NCBI GenBank assembly: GCA_023420935.1 | Contig: JAEZUR010000135.1 | Span: 1-64,000, forward strand | DNA length: 64,000 bases | Direction of reading: 5' to 3' | From: Bacillota bacterium | GTDB lineage: Bacteria > Bacillota > Clostridia > Lachnospirales > Lachnospiraceae | Part shown: positions 44,219-51,757 of the stretch, piece after piece | Layout: each line of letters opens with the position of its first letter | Position numbering within the stretch: the stretch's first letter is position 1 | Program-made: the position numbers and the translations under genes | Notes under the pieces: generated by a model | Database searches by the model: none | What the model was told of the DNA's origin: nothing | Seen by the model: the letters and a program-made list of their open reading frames with translations, nothing else

Positions 44219-45457
44219 TTATTGATCTTTCTCCAGTAAAGCTAATAAATCAGTATAATTTCTTTCCGCTACAATTTCTTTTGTTCTAAAATGTTGTATA
44301 TTATCACTATGAAAGTCTCTACTCATTTCAAAATCATTAATTGCCTCATTGATTGATTTCCGCAAAGCAGGGATGATATTAATTACTTGTTTCATTACAT
44401 TTACATAGATATCATCAGAAAGCCTGTAGCTTTCAAACATACCGGATATGAGCCTTCCTTCCGAAAAAACAAATATATACCTGTCACGTATGTCATCCGA
44501 TAAATCAATTTCAATTTTATGTCTGGATAACCGAAAAACGGTATTACCTTCATATATTACTACAGGAAATAACTTAGAAAAAATATATACAATTTCTTCA
44601 TCTTCGTCAGCCATTCCGGTAAAATCACTTTCGTTCAGTTTCTCCACTATCTCTTTAGTAAAAATACACTCTTTTATTCTGTTACCTAAACTTACTCTCA
44701 GTTTTCTTTCTTTCTCACTTAACATCAGGTCATCCATTGAACTTACCAGTCTCTTAATAAGATTTTTATTCTCACGCGGGCGATTATCATTTGATTCTTT
44801 CACTGCTTTAACAACTTCAATTAGCTCTATAGGCTTGCTAATGAGCTTTCTGGCTCCGCCTTCCATTAATTCGTCTGATTTTCTGAAACCCCAAAGGGCG
44901 CCTACTGCATACATTCCTGCTGCATTGGCTGTTTCCATATCTACACCAGAATCACCAACATATATATATTGCGATGGAGCAATACCGGTCAATTCTGATA
45001 TTTCAAGTGCAGTAGCTGGGTCAGGTTTTTTAGGTATATCTGCTCTTGCACCAAAGACGGCACTGAAGCGCTCCAATCCGAAATATTTCTCAATAACTAG
45101 TTTTGTAAACTGCTGGGGTTTATTAGAAAAAACAGATACTTTAATACCCATGTTATCAAGTTTGTTAAGCAATTCAACGATTCCTTCATATGGCCTCGTG
45201 TGTTCATAACATCTTATTCCGTATTCGAAATCAAACTCACACAAACACATTCTTACCGTTTCTTCATCAGGATGTTCAGAAGGCAGAGCTCTTATAATCA
45301 GTTTTTCAACTCCATTCCCTACCATATATTTGTATTCTTCTACTGCATGCTCAGGATATCCATGTTTTCTCAATACTGCATTCATTGAGTTAGCAAGATC
45401 CTCTAACGTATTTAGTAATGTACCGTCAAGATCAAAAATTACTCCCAAACTGCTCAT
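44219..45457 (-). CDS. Phosphoglycolate-phosphatase-like HAD hydrolase with unknown C-terminal domain
   Basis: 412 residues. Residues 1-222 form a HAD phosphatase of the Gph/PGP type: nucleophile FDLDGTLLNT (residues 8-17), motif II VFSNKPQQF, motif III Lys in KKPDPATALEI, motif IV YVGDSGVDMETANAAG. Such enzymes turn 2-phosphoglycolate into glycolate. Residues 225-412 are not recognised: they are charged, mostly helical at first (LIKRLVSSMDDLMLSEKERK) with a beta-rich middle. Typical Gph proteins end near residue 225, so this is a fusion or family-specific extension. It lies between lrgB (26 bases) and the GntR gene (17 bases), clearly one operon. Confidence 0.85.
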   Translation of the reverse strand: MSSLGVIFDLDGTLLNTLEDLANSMNAVLRKHGYPEHAVEEYKYMVGNGVEKLIIRALPSEHPDEETVRMCLCEFDFEYGIRCYEHTRPYEGIVELLNKLDNMGIKVSVFSNKPQQFTKLVIEKYFGLERFSAVFGARADIPKKPDPATALEISELTGIAPSQYIYVGDSGVDMETANAAGMYAVGALWGFRKSDELMEGGARKLISKPIELIEVVKAVKESNDNRPRENKNLIKRLVSSMDDLMLSEKERKLRVSLGNRIKECIFTKEIVEKLNESDFTGMADEDEEIVYIFSKLFPVVIYEGNTVFRLSRHKIEIDLSDDIRDRYIFVFSEGRLISGMFESYRLSDDIYVNVMKQVINIIPALRKSINEAINDFEMSRDFHSDNIQHFRTKEIVAERNYTDLLALLEKDQ

Positions 45458-45483
45458 ATTATTCCTCCATCAGCTAATTAAGA

Positions 45484-46188
45484 TTAACTAAAAAATTTTG
45501 TATACAAGTTCCAAAGAAGAGGAGCCAAAAACACGGTGAGAATACCTGAAATTACCATCGAGATACTACTCATCGACCCTTCAACCTCGCCTATTTCCAT
45601 CGCTTTCGCTGTTCCAACGGCATGAGAAGCTGCACCTATTGCTAATCCGGTAGCAACTTTATCTTTCTTTTTTATCAGTCTTATTAATAATGGAGAGACA
45701 ACCGAACCTATAATACCAGTTAAAATGATTGCAGCCACAGTAATTGACGGTATACCTCCCAACTGTATCGACACAGCCATTCCAATTGGGGTTGTAATTG
45801 ATTTTGGAACTAACGATTTCGTAAGTACATCAGATAGCCCAAACAACTTGGATAAAGCTAAGATAGTAATGATTCCAATCAACTGTCCGAATAAGTTACT
45901 TACTATGATGCAAATGAAATTCTTTTTTAAAATCGCTATTTTCTTATAAACCGGTAAAGCCAACGCTACCGTTGCAGGATATAGGAAAAAAGATATATAT
46001 TGGCCCCCCTTATTATAGTCATCATATTTTATATTTAGTTTTGTTAATAAGAAAATAATAATTCCGATTGCTATCAGTAACGGATTAAATAATGCAAATT
46101 TGGTTTTCTTATAGATAGATAGCCCAACTTCATATGCAACCAGAGATAATAATATACCGAAAACAGGTAAGCCTATTATGCTATTCAT
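45484..46188 (-). CDS. lrgB: LrgB-family membrane protein (small-acid exporter subunit)
   Basis: A protein of about 234 residues with some seven spans. The start is the ATG at 46188 with AAGGGG; the longer frame to 46233 lies inside lrgA. Family blocks: LFGLSDVLTKSLVPKSITTP, GMAVSIQLGGIPSITVAAII and ASHAVGTAKAMEIGEVEGSM. LrgAB pairs were first tied to murein hydrolase control, but related proteins carry pyruvate in Bacillus (PftAB) and glycolate/glycerate in plant plastids (PLGG1, an LrgA-LrgB fusion). It overlaps lrgA by eight bases. Confidence 0.9.
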   Translation of the reverse strand: MNSIIGLPVFGILLSLVAYEVGLSIYKKTKFALFNPLLIAIGIIIFLLTKLNIKYDDYNKGGQYISFFLYPATVALALPVYKKIAILKKNFICIIVSNLFGQLIGIITILALSKLFGLSDVLTKSLVPKSITTPIGMAVSIQLGGIPSITVAAIILTGIIGSVVSPLLIRLIKKKDKVATGLAIGAASHAVGTAKAMEIGEVEGSMSSISMVISGILTVFLAPLLWNLYTKFFS

Positions 46189-46534
46189 CCAATTTCCCCT
46201 TCCTAAAAAAGATCGCTGTAATATATGTAGCAATCCATACAGCTATAGTAGAAACCAATAATATTATTAAAAAAGGTATCCAGTTTCCTTCCAGTTTATT
46301 GAATGAAGTTATTAAACCTACTCCAGCGGGAATAAAGAAAAACGACATATTTGATAGTAAAAAGTCACATGCTTCTTCTATCATTTCAACCTTGATTATT
46401 CCGGTACACAAGCATATAAGCATGAGCATCAGACCGAGTACCGTCCCAGGAATGGGCAGATTAAGCAAAATCTGCAATGCCTGCCCGATAAAATAAACAA
46501 ACAATATAATTGTGAATTGTGATAATTTCTTCAA
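46181..46534 (-). CDS. lrgA: LrgA/CidA-family membrane protein
   Basis: A membrane protein of about 117 residues with four spans. The block PIPGTVLGLMLMLICL, near residues 27-42, is the family signature. The ribosome site GGAGGTG is best spaced for a TTG at 46534; the ATG at 46549 would overlap that site. It is the first gene of the operon. LrgA and LrgB act together as an organic-acid carrier. Confidence 0.88.
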   Translation of the reverse strand: MKKLSQFTIILFVYFIGQALQILLNLPIPGTVLGLMLMLICLCTGIIKVEMIEEACDFLLSNMSFFFIPAGVGLITSFNKLEGNWIPFLIILLVSTIAVWIATYITAIFFRKGKLDE

Positions 46535-46585
46535 CCATATCACCTCCATCTTTAAATACTAAATATAATGCATCTTATGGTATTA

Positions 46586-46596
46586 TGGTCATACCA
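46586..46596. promoter_or_regulatory. GntR/FadR-type operator TGGT-CAT-ACCA
   Basis: A perfect TGGT-N3-ACCA palindrome with AATT beyond one arm, the consensus of FadR-subfamily regulators such as PdhR and LldR. It sits just downstream of the -10 box, about +5 to +15, where a bound repressor would block transcription. The operon's own GntR protein (43503-44201) is the obvious candidate. Confidence 0.65.
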
Positions 46597-46607
46597 ATTA
46601 TTTTGTT

Positions 46608-46636
46608 ACTATATCACTCGTTCTCACAAATGTCAA
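46608..46636 (-). promoter_or_regulatory. Sigma-A promoter of the lrgA operon
   Basis: On the minus strand TTGACA (46631-46636) and TATAGT (46608-46613) are exactly 17 bases apart. Transcription would start near 46601, about 65 bases before the lrgA start codon. Confidence 0.8.
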
Positions 46637-46858
46637 TAAATATAATGATCATAAAATACCTCCATTAATTGGTAAGTAAACACCTTAACATGGTATGTGG
46701 CAATTTGCCCTGCACTGTTTATACCTACAAATTCAAATTTTACTATCTATGTGCAATCAAAGAATACCAAGCATTTCTGGGGTATTCATGTAGAAGAGCA
46801 CTAAGGGTTTTCTATAATAGGCGAAACATGAAAAAGTTAATATAATACAACTAATATT
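46637..46858. other. Spacer without recognised gene
   Basis: AT-rich DNA between the lrg promoter and the resolvase leader. Only short open frames without ribosome sites are seen. ATTGGTAAGTAAACACC near 46670 vaguely resembles a second regulator half-site, but is not convincing. Confidence 0.4.
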
Positions 46859-46859
46859 T

Positions 46860-46884
46860 GGCTGTCTTAGGACAGCCGTTTTTT
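46860..46884 (+). terminator. Terminator-like leader hairpin before the resolvase remnant
   Basis: GGCTGTC-TTAG-GACAGCC followed by G and six T residues: a textbook intrinsic terminator shape directly upstream of the resolvase ribosome site (GTGAGGTGA). As a leader it could attenuate the recombinase gene; it could also mark the edge of the former element. Confidence 0.75.
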
Positions 46885-46898
46885 GTGAGGTGATACAT

Positions 46899-47203
46899 AT
46901 TAAAGTAGGTTATATTCGTGTCAGTACCGCAGAGCAGAATACGATCCGTCAGGAAATTCTAATGAATAGCCTAATGGTCGAAGAAGTATTCATTGACCAC
47001 ATGAGTGGTAAGAATACAGATCGGCCTCAGTTAATCGGATGCTAGATTTCGTCCGCAAGGGAGATACCGTCATTGTTGAGAGCATCTCCCGGTTTGCACG
47101 TAACACCCGTGATTTACTTGAGCTTGTTGAGACTCTATCTAACAAGGAGGTAGCCTTTGTTAGCCAAAAAGAAAATATAGATACTAATACACCTGCCGGT
47201 AGT
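46899..47203 (+). pseudogene. Serine recombinase (resolvase) N-terminal remnant, frameshifted and truncated
   Basis: Reads KVGYIRVSTAEQNTIRQEIL with the catalytic serine in YIRVSTAEQNT, up to DRPQLI, where a one-base deletion shifts the frame (stop at 47044-47046); the next frame goes on with RMLDFVRKGDTVIVESISRF, ARNTRDLLEL and QKENIDTNTPAG, where homology ends at the hsdM fragment. The DNA-binding C-terminus is gone, and the first codon after the AGGTGA site is ATT. A dead gene of a former mobile element. Confidence 0.8.
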
Positions 47204-47385
47204 TCTACCTCAGTCAATTGCCCCTCACCAGCAACTACTTTGAAAGTTTCCAAAGTCTTATCACTCAAAAACTTATAGAACATTAACCCAAGCATATAAT
47301 CCTTATAGCGGCTGGCATCCATGGAACCACGAAGTTCATTCGCCCCGTCCCAAAGTCTACGTTTAATTTCTTCTGATGTAATCAC
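47196..47385 (-). pseudogene. Type I restriction-modification methyltransferase HsdM, N-terminal fragment
   Basis: A GTG at 47385 with GGAGG seven bases upstream starts EEIKRRLWDGANELRGSMD, then YKDYMLGLMFYKFLSDKTLE: the HsdM N-terminal helical domain. After about 62 residues (near GQLTEVELPAG) the frame runs into the antisense of the resolvase remnant, so the SAM-binding domain and everything downstream are lost. No hsdS or hsdR gene is present in the window. It is the scar of a deleted type I system. Confidence 0.75.
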
Positions 47386-47685
47386 TTCATATCCTCCGTT
47401 TGCATTTTATTTTCAAACTCTTTTTTTCACCATCGTGAATATCGATGGTTACAATTTTATATCAATATTCTCCCTCTTTGTATCTTCCTACTTTCTTTTA
47501 AACTATCATAATACATAAGTTGTCCATTATATGGTACCCTCATATATATTTTTTTAATTTATTATTTATCTTTTCCATTATACCCCACTCTAACATGATT
47601 TTCAAAACAATTATAACAAATTTCTACAGCAAAACGCACCCATTAACAAAGCTAACGAGTGCATTCAACCATTACGTATTCAATT
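47386..47685. other. Spacer with one small hairpin
   Basis: The 300 bases between the hsdM fragment and rlmD are AT-rich. ACCATCG-TGAATAT-CGATGGT at 47429-47449 is a perfect seven-base stem, of unknown role, in the leader of the hsdM fragment. No gene was found. Confidence 0.4.
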
Positions 47686-49071
47686 TTACTTAACCTTATA
47701 TAGCAGACAGCACGTCTCCACGTGCACTGTCTGTGGAAACATATCACAAGCTCTCACTTTATCCAACTGATATCCTCGTTCACACAGATACTTTAAATCT
47801 CTAGCTAGCGTAGCTGGATCACAACTTACATAAACTACTTTTTTAGGTCCCATCTGTACAATAGTATCCAATAAAGATTCCTCACAACCTTTTCTTGGTG
47901 GATCTACCACTATCACATCCGCCTTCATATTTCCTTTGCTTTCTTTGTACTTGCTAGGAAGGACATCTTCTGCTGCCCCAACAAAGAATTCTGCATTAGT
48001 AATCTGATTAATTTGGGCATTCACCTTGGCATCATGAATGGCCTCAGGTACAATTTCTACTCCATAAACTTGTCTTGCCTTCTTGGCAAGGAACAAGGAA
48101 ATGGTACCAATTCCACAGTATAGATCCCATACTACTTCATCCCCTTGTAATCCAGCATAAGATAATGCTGTTTCATAAAGCTTCTTGGTTTGAATTGGAT
48201 TAACCTGATAGAAAGATAATGGTGAGATCTGGTACTTAACATCTCCAATGTAATCTGTAATATAATCTTGTCCCCAGAGAGTAATTACTTTTTTACCAAG
48301 AATAACATTGGTCTTTTCTTTATTCACATTGATACTAATGCTCTTCATTCCATCCACACTTGATAAACGTTTTATTAACTGTTCTTGGTTTGGAAGCTTG
48401 TTCCCATTTATAATAAGACATACCATTATTTCACCCGTGGTATATCCAACTCGAGTTAGAATATGGCGGATTAATCCGGAATGTGTTTCCTCATTGTATG
48501 GCTCTATCTTGTTCTCAACCAGAAATGATTTCACTATACTTAAGATTTCCTCGTTTTCTTTTGCCTGAATTCCACAATCATCACTACTAATAATTGCATG
48601 GGTTCTGCCAGCATAGAAGCCAGTAATCAGATTTCCTTCTTTATCTTTTCCCACTGGAAACTGCGCCTTATTGCGATAATGATATGGCTCGTCCATCCCA
48701 AGAATCGGTTCCATAATCGCATCCATATTATTAAATTTCCCAATTCTCTGTAAGCAATTTTTCACTTTATTATTCTTATAGTTTAATTGTTTCTCATAAC
48801 TTAAGTGTTGCAATTGACATCCACCACATTGTCTTGCAATACCACACTTAGGCTCCACTCGAAATGGAGATGGCGAGATAATTTTCATCATTCTTGCGTA
48901 TCCGTATGATTTCTTTGTTTTCATCACTTTGGCAAGGATTCTGTCACCCTCAAGGGCATCCTTAATAAATAAAGTATAGCCATTGATACGACCAATTCCT
49001 TCGCCTTCGGATCCCATATCTTCTATCTTTAATTCTATTTCATCATTCTTCTTAACTATAAACTCTTGCAT
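47686..49071 (-). CDS. rlmD: 23S rRNA (uracil-5-)-methyltransferase, RlmD/RumA type
   Basis: A 461-residue SAM-dependent RNA methyltransferase. Residues 5-62 form a TRAM domain (IKIEDMGSEGEGIGRINGYT-like start). The iron-sulfur cysteines lie in CGIARQCGGCQLQHL, near 77-91. The SAM site is VWDLYCGIGTISLFLAKKA, and the catalytic region reads VVDPPRKGCEESL and YVSCDPATLARDL. The C-terminus DMFPQTVHVETCCLLY is standard. It makes m5U in 23S rRNA (or tRNA in some Firmicutes, as RlmCD). It follows the YhaM-like gene by 29 bases. Confidence 0.92.
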   Translation of the reverse strand: MQEFIVKKNDEIELKIEDMGSEGEGIGRINGYTLFIKDALEGDRILAKVMKTKKSYGYARMMKIISPSPFRVEPKCGIARQCGGCQLQHLSYEKQLNYKNNKVKNCLQRIGKFNNMDAIMEPILGMDEPYHYRNKAQFPVGKDKEGNLITGFYAGRTHAIISSDDCGIQAKENEEILSIVKSFLVENKIEPYNEETHSGLIRHILTRVGYTTGEIMVCLIINGNKLPNQEQLIKRLSSVDGMKSISINVNKEKTNVILGKKVITLWGQDYITDYIGDVKYQISPLSFYQVNPIQTKKLYETALSYAGLQGDEVVWDLYCGIGTISLFLAKKARQVYGVEIVPEAIHDAKVNAQINQITNAEFFVGAAEDVLPSKYKESKGNMKADVIVVDPPRKGCEESLLDTIVQMGPKKVVYVSCDPATLARDLKYLCERGYQLDKVRACDMFPQTVHVETCCLLYKVK

Positions 49072-49100
49072 TCTTACCGTCCTATCTTGTTACTTCCCTA

Positions 49101-50042
49101 TTACTTAGAACTATGACGTAGGTTGGATTCAAATAATCGATTGTATCCAAGCCACTCAGTATTACCTTCTTCCGTAGATAATATTTCAATCATACTTTGT
49201 AATTTGGCATCTGTATTATCTGCAAAATTAAGAGCTAATGCCTCAATTAATGCTGGTTTTTTAGGAGAACCATATTCTAATTCTCCATGATGAGCAAGGA
49301 TACAATGTCTTAACTCAGTTCCCAATTTTGCTGGGAAATTAGGTATCTCACGAATTCTTGTACCTATTTTCTCTGCTCCTATAAAAATATGTCCTAACAA
49401 TTGTCCATCATCGGTATAGTCATTGGCTGGAAATGTAGATATTTCTTCCATTTTTCCCATATCATGAAATAATGCCGCTACAATTAATAGATCTCGATTA
49501 ATCATTGTATAATTAGAAGCCATATAATCACATAGCTTTACTACACCCAAAGTATGCTCCAATAATCCTCCAATAAACCCATGATGCACACTTTTAGCTG
49601 CAGAGTGATTCTTAAACGCTTTGGCAAACTCCTTATCTTCCACAAAAAAGCTTTCCGTAAGTTTACGAAGATGTGGCTGTTCTATACTGCCAACAAACTT
49701 CAGTAATTCCCCATACATTTCATTAATATCTTTTTTGGTAACTGGCATGTAATCAGCTGGGCTATATTCGCCCTCTTGACTTCTACGAATACGTCGGATA
49801 TTCAACTGTAATGACCCTTGAAAATTGGTAATCTGCCCGTCAATATGGATATAATCCATTGCATCAAAATGGTCGATACCACTGGATAATTCCCACACTT
49901 TTGCATCTAAAGTTCCTGTTTTATCTTGAAGCAGCAAAGAATAATAACTCTTTCCTGCCTTTGTCTTTAATGTTTGTTTTACTTTACATAGATACGTTTC
50001 CGTAACCATTTCTCCATCGCGTAAATCTTCAATATATCTCAT
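49101..50042 (-). CDS. yhaM: 3'-5' exoribonuclease YhaM family (OB fold plus HD domain)
   Basis: A 313-residue nuclease. Residues 10-90 form an OB-fold nucleic-acid-binding domain (YYSLLLQDKTGTLDAKVWEL, IDGQITNFQGSLQLNIRRI). The HD phosphohydrolase domain has HHGFIGGLLEHTLGVV, near 155-170, and the paired HD in ALFHDMGKMEEI, with the later HHGELEYGSPKKP. YhaM trims RNA 3' ends and can act on single-stranded DNA. It lies between the HtrA-like gene and rlmD on the same strand. Confidence 0.9.
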   Translation of the reverse strand: MRYIEDLRDGEMVTETYLCKVKQTLKTKAGKSYYSLLLQDKTGTLDAKVWELSSGIDHFDAMDYIHIDGQITNFQGSLQLNIRRIRRSQEGEYSPADYMPVTKKDINEMYGELLKFVGSIEQPHLRKLTESFFVEDKEFAKAFKNHSAAKSVHHGFIGGLLEHTLGVVKLCDYMASNYTMINRDLLIVAALFHDMGKMEEISTFPANDYTDDGQLLGHIFIGAEKIGTRIREIPNFPAKLGTELRHCILAHHGELEYGSPKKPALIEALALNFADNTDAKLQSMIEILSTEEGNTEWLGYNRLFESNLRHSSK

Positions 50043-50149
50043 TGTGTTACCTAGCCTTTCTATTCTTGTCCTATCATTCTTCTTACTATTTTTGATCTCA
50101 TGCTATCCATTATACCTTACTTGTCACAATTAATAAAGGAAATAAATAA

Positions 50150-50187
50150 GCTCGAAGATAGGTGTGATTCTCATCCATATCTTCGAG
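50150..50187 (-). terminator. Terminator after the HtrA-like gene
   Basis: GCTCGAAGATA (50150-50160) and TATCTTCGAGC (50177-50187 region) form an 11-bp stem; on the minus strand it is followed by TTATTTATTT. It lies just downstream of the HtrA-like stop codon. Confidence 0.75.
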
Positions 50188-50200
50188 CAATACTACTTAT

Positions 50201-51511
50201 TTAATTTTTCTCTGCCAGTGTAACCTGAACCGTTATTTTATTATTGTCATTTTTGCTGGTTCGTAACAGTTTCACATCCACATCCCTTTTCGGTGTATAG
50301 TTAGATATTACACTATTAAAGGTACTCATAGAAGGTATGTTATTCTCTTCTATACCTAATATAATATCACCGTTTTTTATTCCTGCTTTAAATGCTGGCG
50401 AATCGGCTAATACCTCTGTTACATAAACACCACTATCAATATTTAGTTCATCGGCATATTCTTTTGGTATATCATTACCTACAATTCCAAAGTATACTTG
50501 TTCCGTCTTGTTCACTAATCGCTCAATGACAGCCTTTAATCTTGTTATACCAAGAACTGTACTTACATTTTCATTTAATCCAGAATTAAAATCATGGGTA
50601 ATAATCCCCAAAACTTGTCCATTCAGACCAACGATTACACCTTCGCCATTGGCATTGTTCGTCATATCTGTATTAAATAATTCCAATTTGGAATCCGTTA
50701 CATAAGTTTCCACCATACTGTTGGTAATGATACCAAGATCCATAGAATAAACATATCCATTCGGACTACCTAAGGCCAAAACCGGAGTACCTAACGGCAA
50801 GTAATACGAATCACCTAGGACAGCCACTTGGATAGTATCCATAGTTTTCTCATTTATCTTTTCAATCGGTACTGAAAGAATTGCAATTCCTGCTTCCGAA
50901 TCATAGCCATACAAATCTGCTTCCCTGGTCACATGGTCCGAAAATGTAACGCGCATACTGTTGGCATCTTCTATCTTATTCTTACTGGTTAATACCAATA
51001 AATCTTCTCCATTGTTGGCAATAATAACACCATAACTAGCATCTAATCGCTCAGATGGATTATCAAACCAATCAACCCCATTAATGACACTAGATACCGT
51101 AACGACAGACTTATTAAAATCTTTGGCTACTTCAGATAATAATGCATACATCTTGGAGTAGTCCTTTAAATCTGCATCTACTACATTTTCAATGATCTGA
51201 ACATTATCTTTTGTCTCTTCTGGTTCTTTGGTGGCCTGAACCTCTGGAGTAGATTCAGGGACAGGAGATGGTGTGGTAAAACTAATTATTTTTTTATCCT
51301 TATCTTCACCGAATACCTTATCAATACAAGTACCCGATATGCAGAAAACAGCACGACTTACGATACCAAATATAATTGCTAAACATACAGTTGTTCCTAT
51401 AGAAAACAATAATTTCTTCGCTTTGTTCTTCCTCTTTGGGACAATCTGCTCTTCAATAAAATCATACTTGGCTTGGCCAGTACTACTATCCTTTTTCCCA
51501 TTGGCAGGCAT
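50201..51511 (-). CDS. HtrA/DegP-like membrane protein with PDZ domain, catalytic triad lost
   Basis: 436 residues: a cytoplasmic Lys-rich N-terminus, one span (about 33-56), a Pro/Glu/Thr linker, a chymotrypsin-fold domain (about 120-335) and a PDZ domain (about 340-430; FGIVGNDIPKEYADEL, SPAFKAGIKNGDIILGI). The layout is that of HtrA proteases, but all three catalytic positions are changed: LTNNHVI is LTSKNKI (Asn178 for His), the D-L-A position is Gly208 in AGIAIL, and GNSGGPL is NGEGVIV (Gly289 for Ser). LNGQVLGI after it keeps the fold. It is therefore probably a pseudoprotease that binds partners or peptides. AAGGAG precedes the ATG. Confidence 0.85.
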   Translation of the reverse strand: MPANGKKDSSTGQAKYDFIEEQIVPKRKNKAKKLLFSIGTTVCLAIIFGIVSRAVFCISGTCIDKVFGEDKDKKIISFTTPSPVPESTPEVQATKEPEETKDNVQIIENVVDADLKDYSKMYALLSEVAKDFNKSVVTVSSVINGVDWFDNPSERLDASYGVIIANNGEDLLVLTSKNKIEDANSMRVTFSDHVTREADLYGYDSEAGIAILSVPIEKINEKTMDTIQVAVLGDSYYLPLGTPVLALGSPNGYVYSMDLGIITNSMVETYVTDSKLELFNTDMTNNANGEGVIVGLNGQVLGIITHDFNSGLNENVSTVLGITRLKAVIERLVNKTEQVYFGIVGNDIPKEYADELNIDSGVYVTEVLADSPAFKAGIKNGDIILGIEENNIPSMSTFNSVISNYTPKRDVDVKLLRTSKNDNNKITVQVTLAEKN

Positions 51512-51757
51512 ATGAAGTCTCCTTACATGTCTATGTATAAGTTAGTACAAATTACACGAATTTTTCGCATGGTTAAAGTTTGTTTGGTACTATTTTACCA
51601 TAAACATGTGAACAATATATGAATGAATTGTAAACAAAAACAAGCTGCAACTATGTTTTTGTCCACAAAAAATTTTGTTTAATTTTCTACTGGAATAAGG
51701 TAAAATATAAGTAACAGTATTAACTTGTAGCAATCCAAATGAAAGGTACCTATATTT

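Noticed and set aside
46637..47400. Intact mobile element or type I restriction system
   Set aside because: Both the resolvase and hsdM are truncated and no partner genes or terminal repeats were found.
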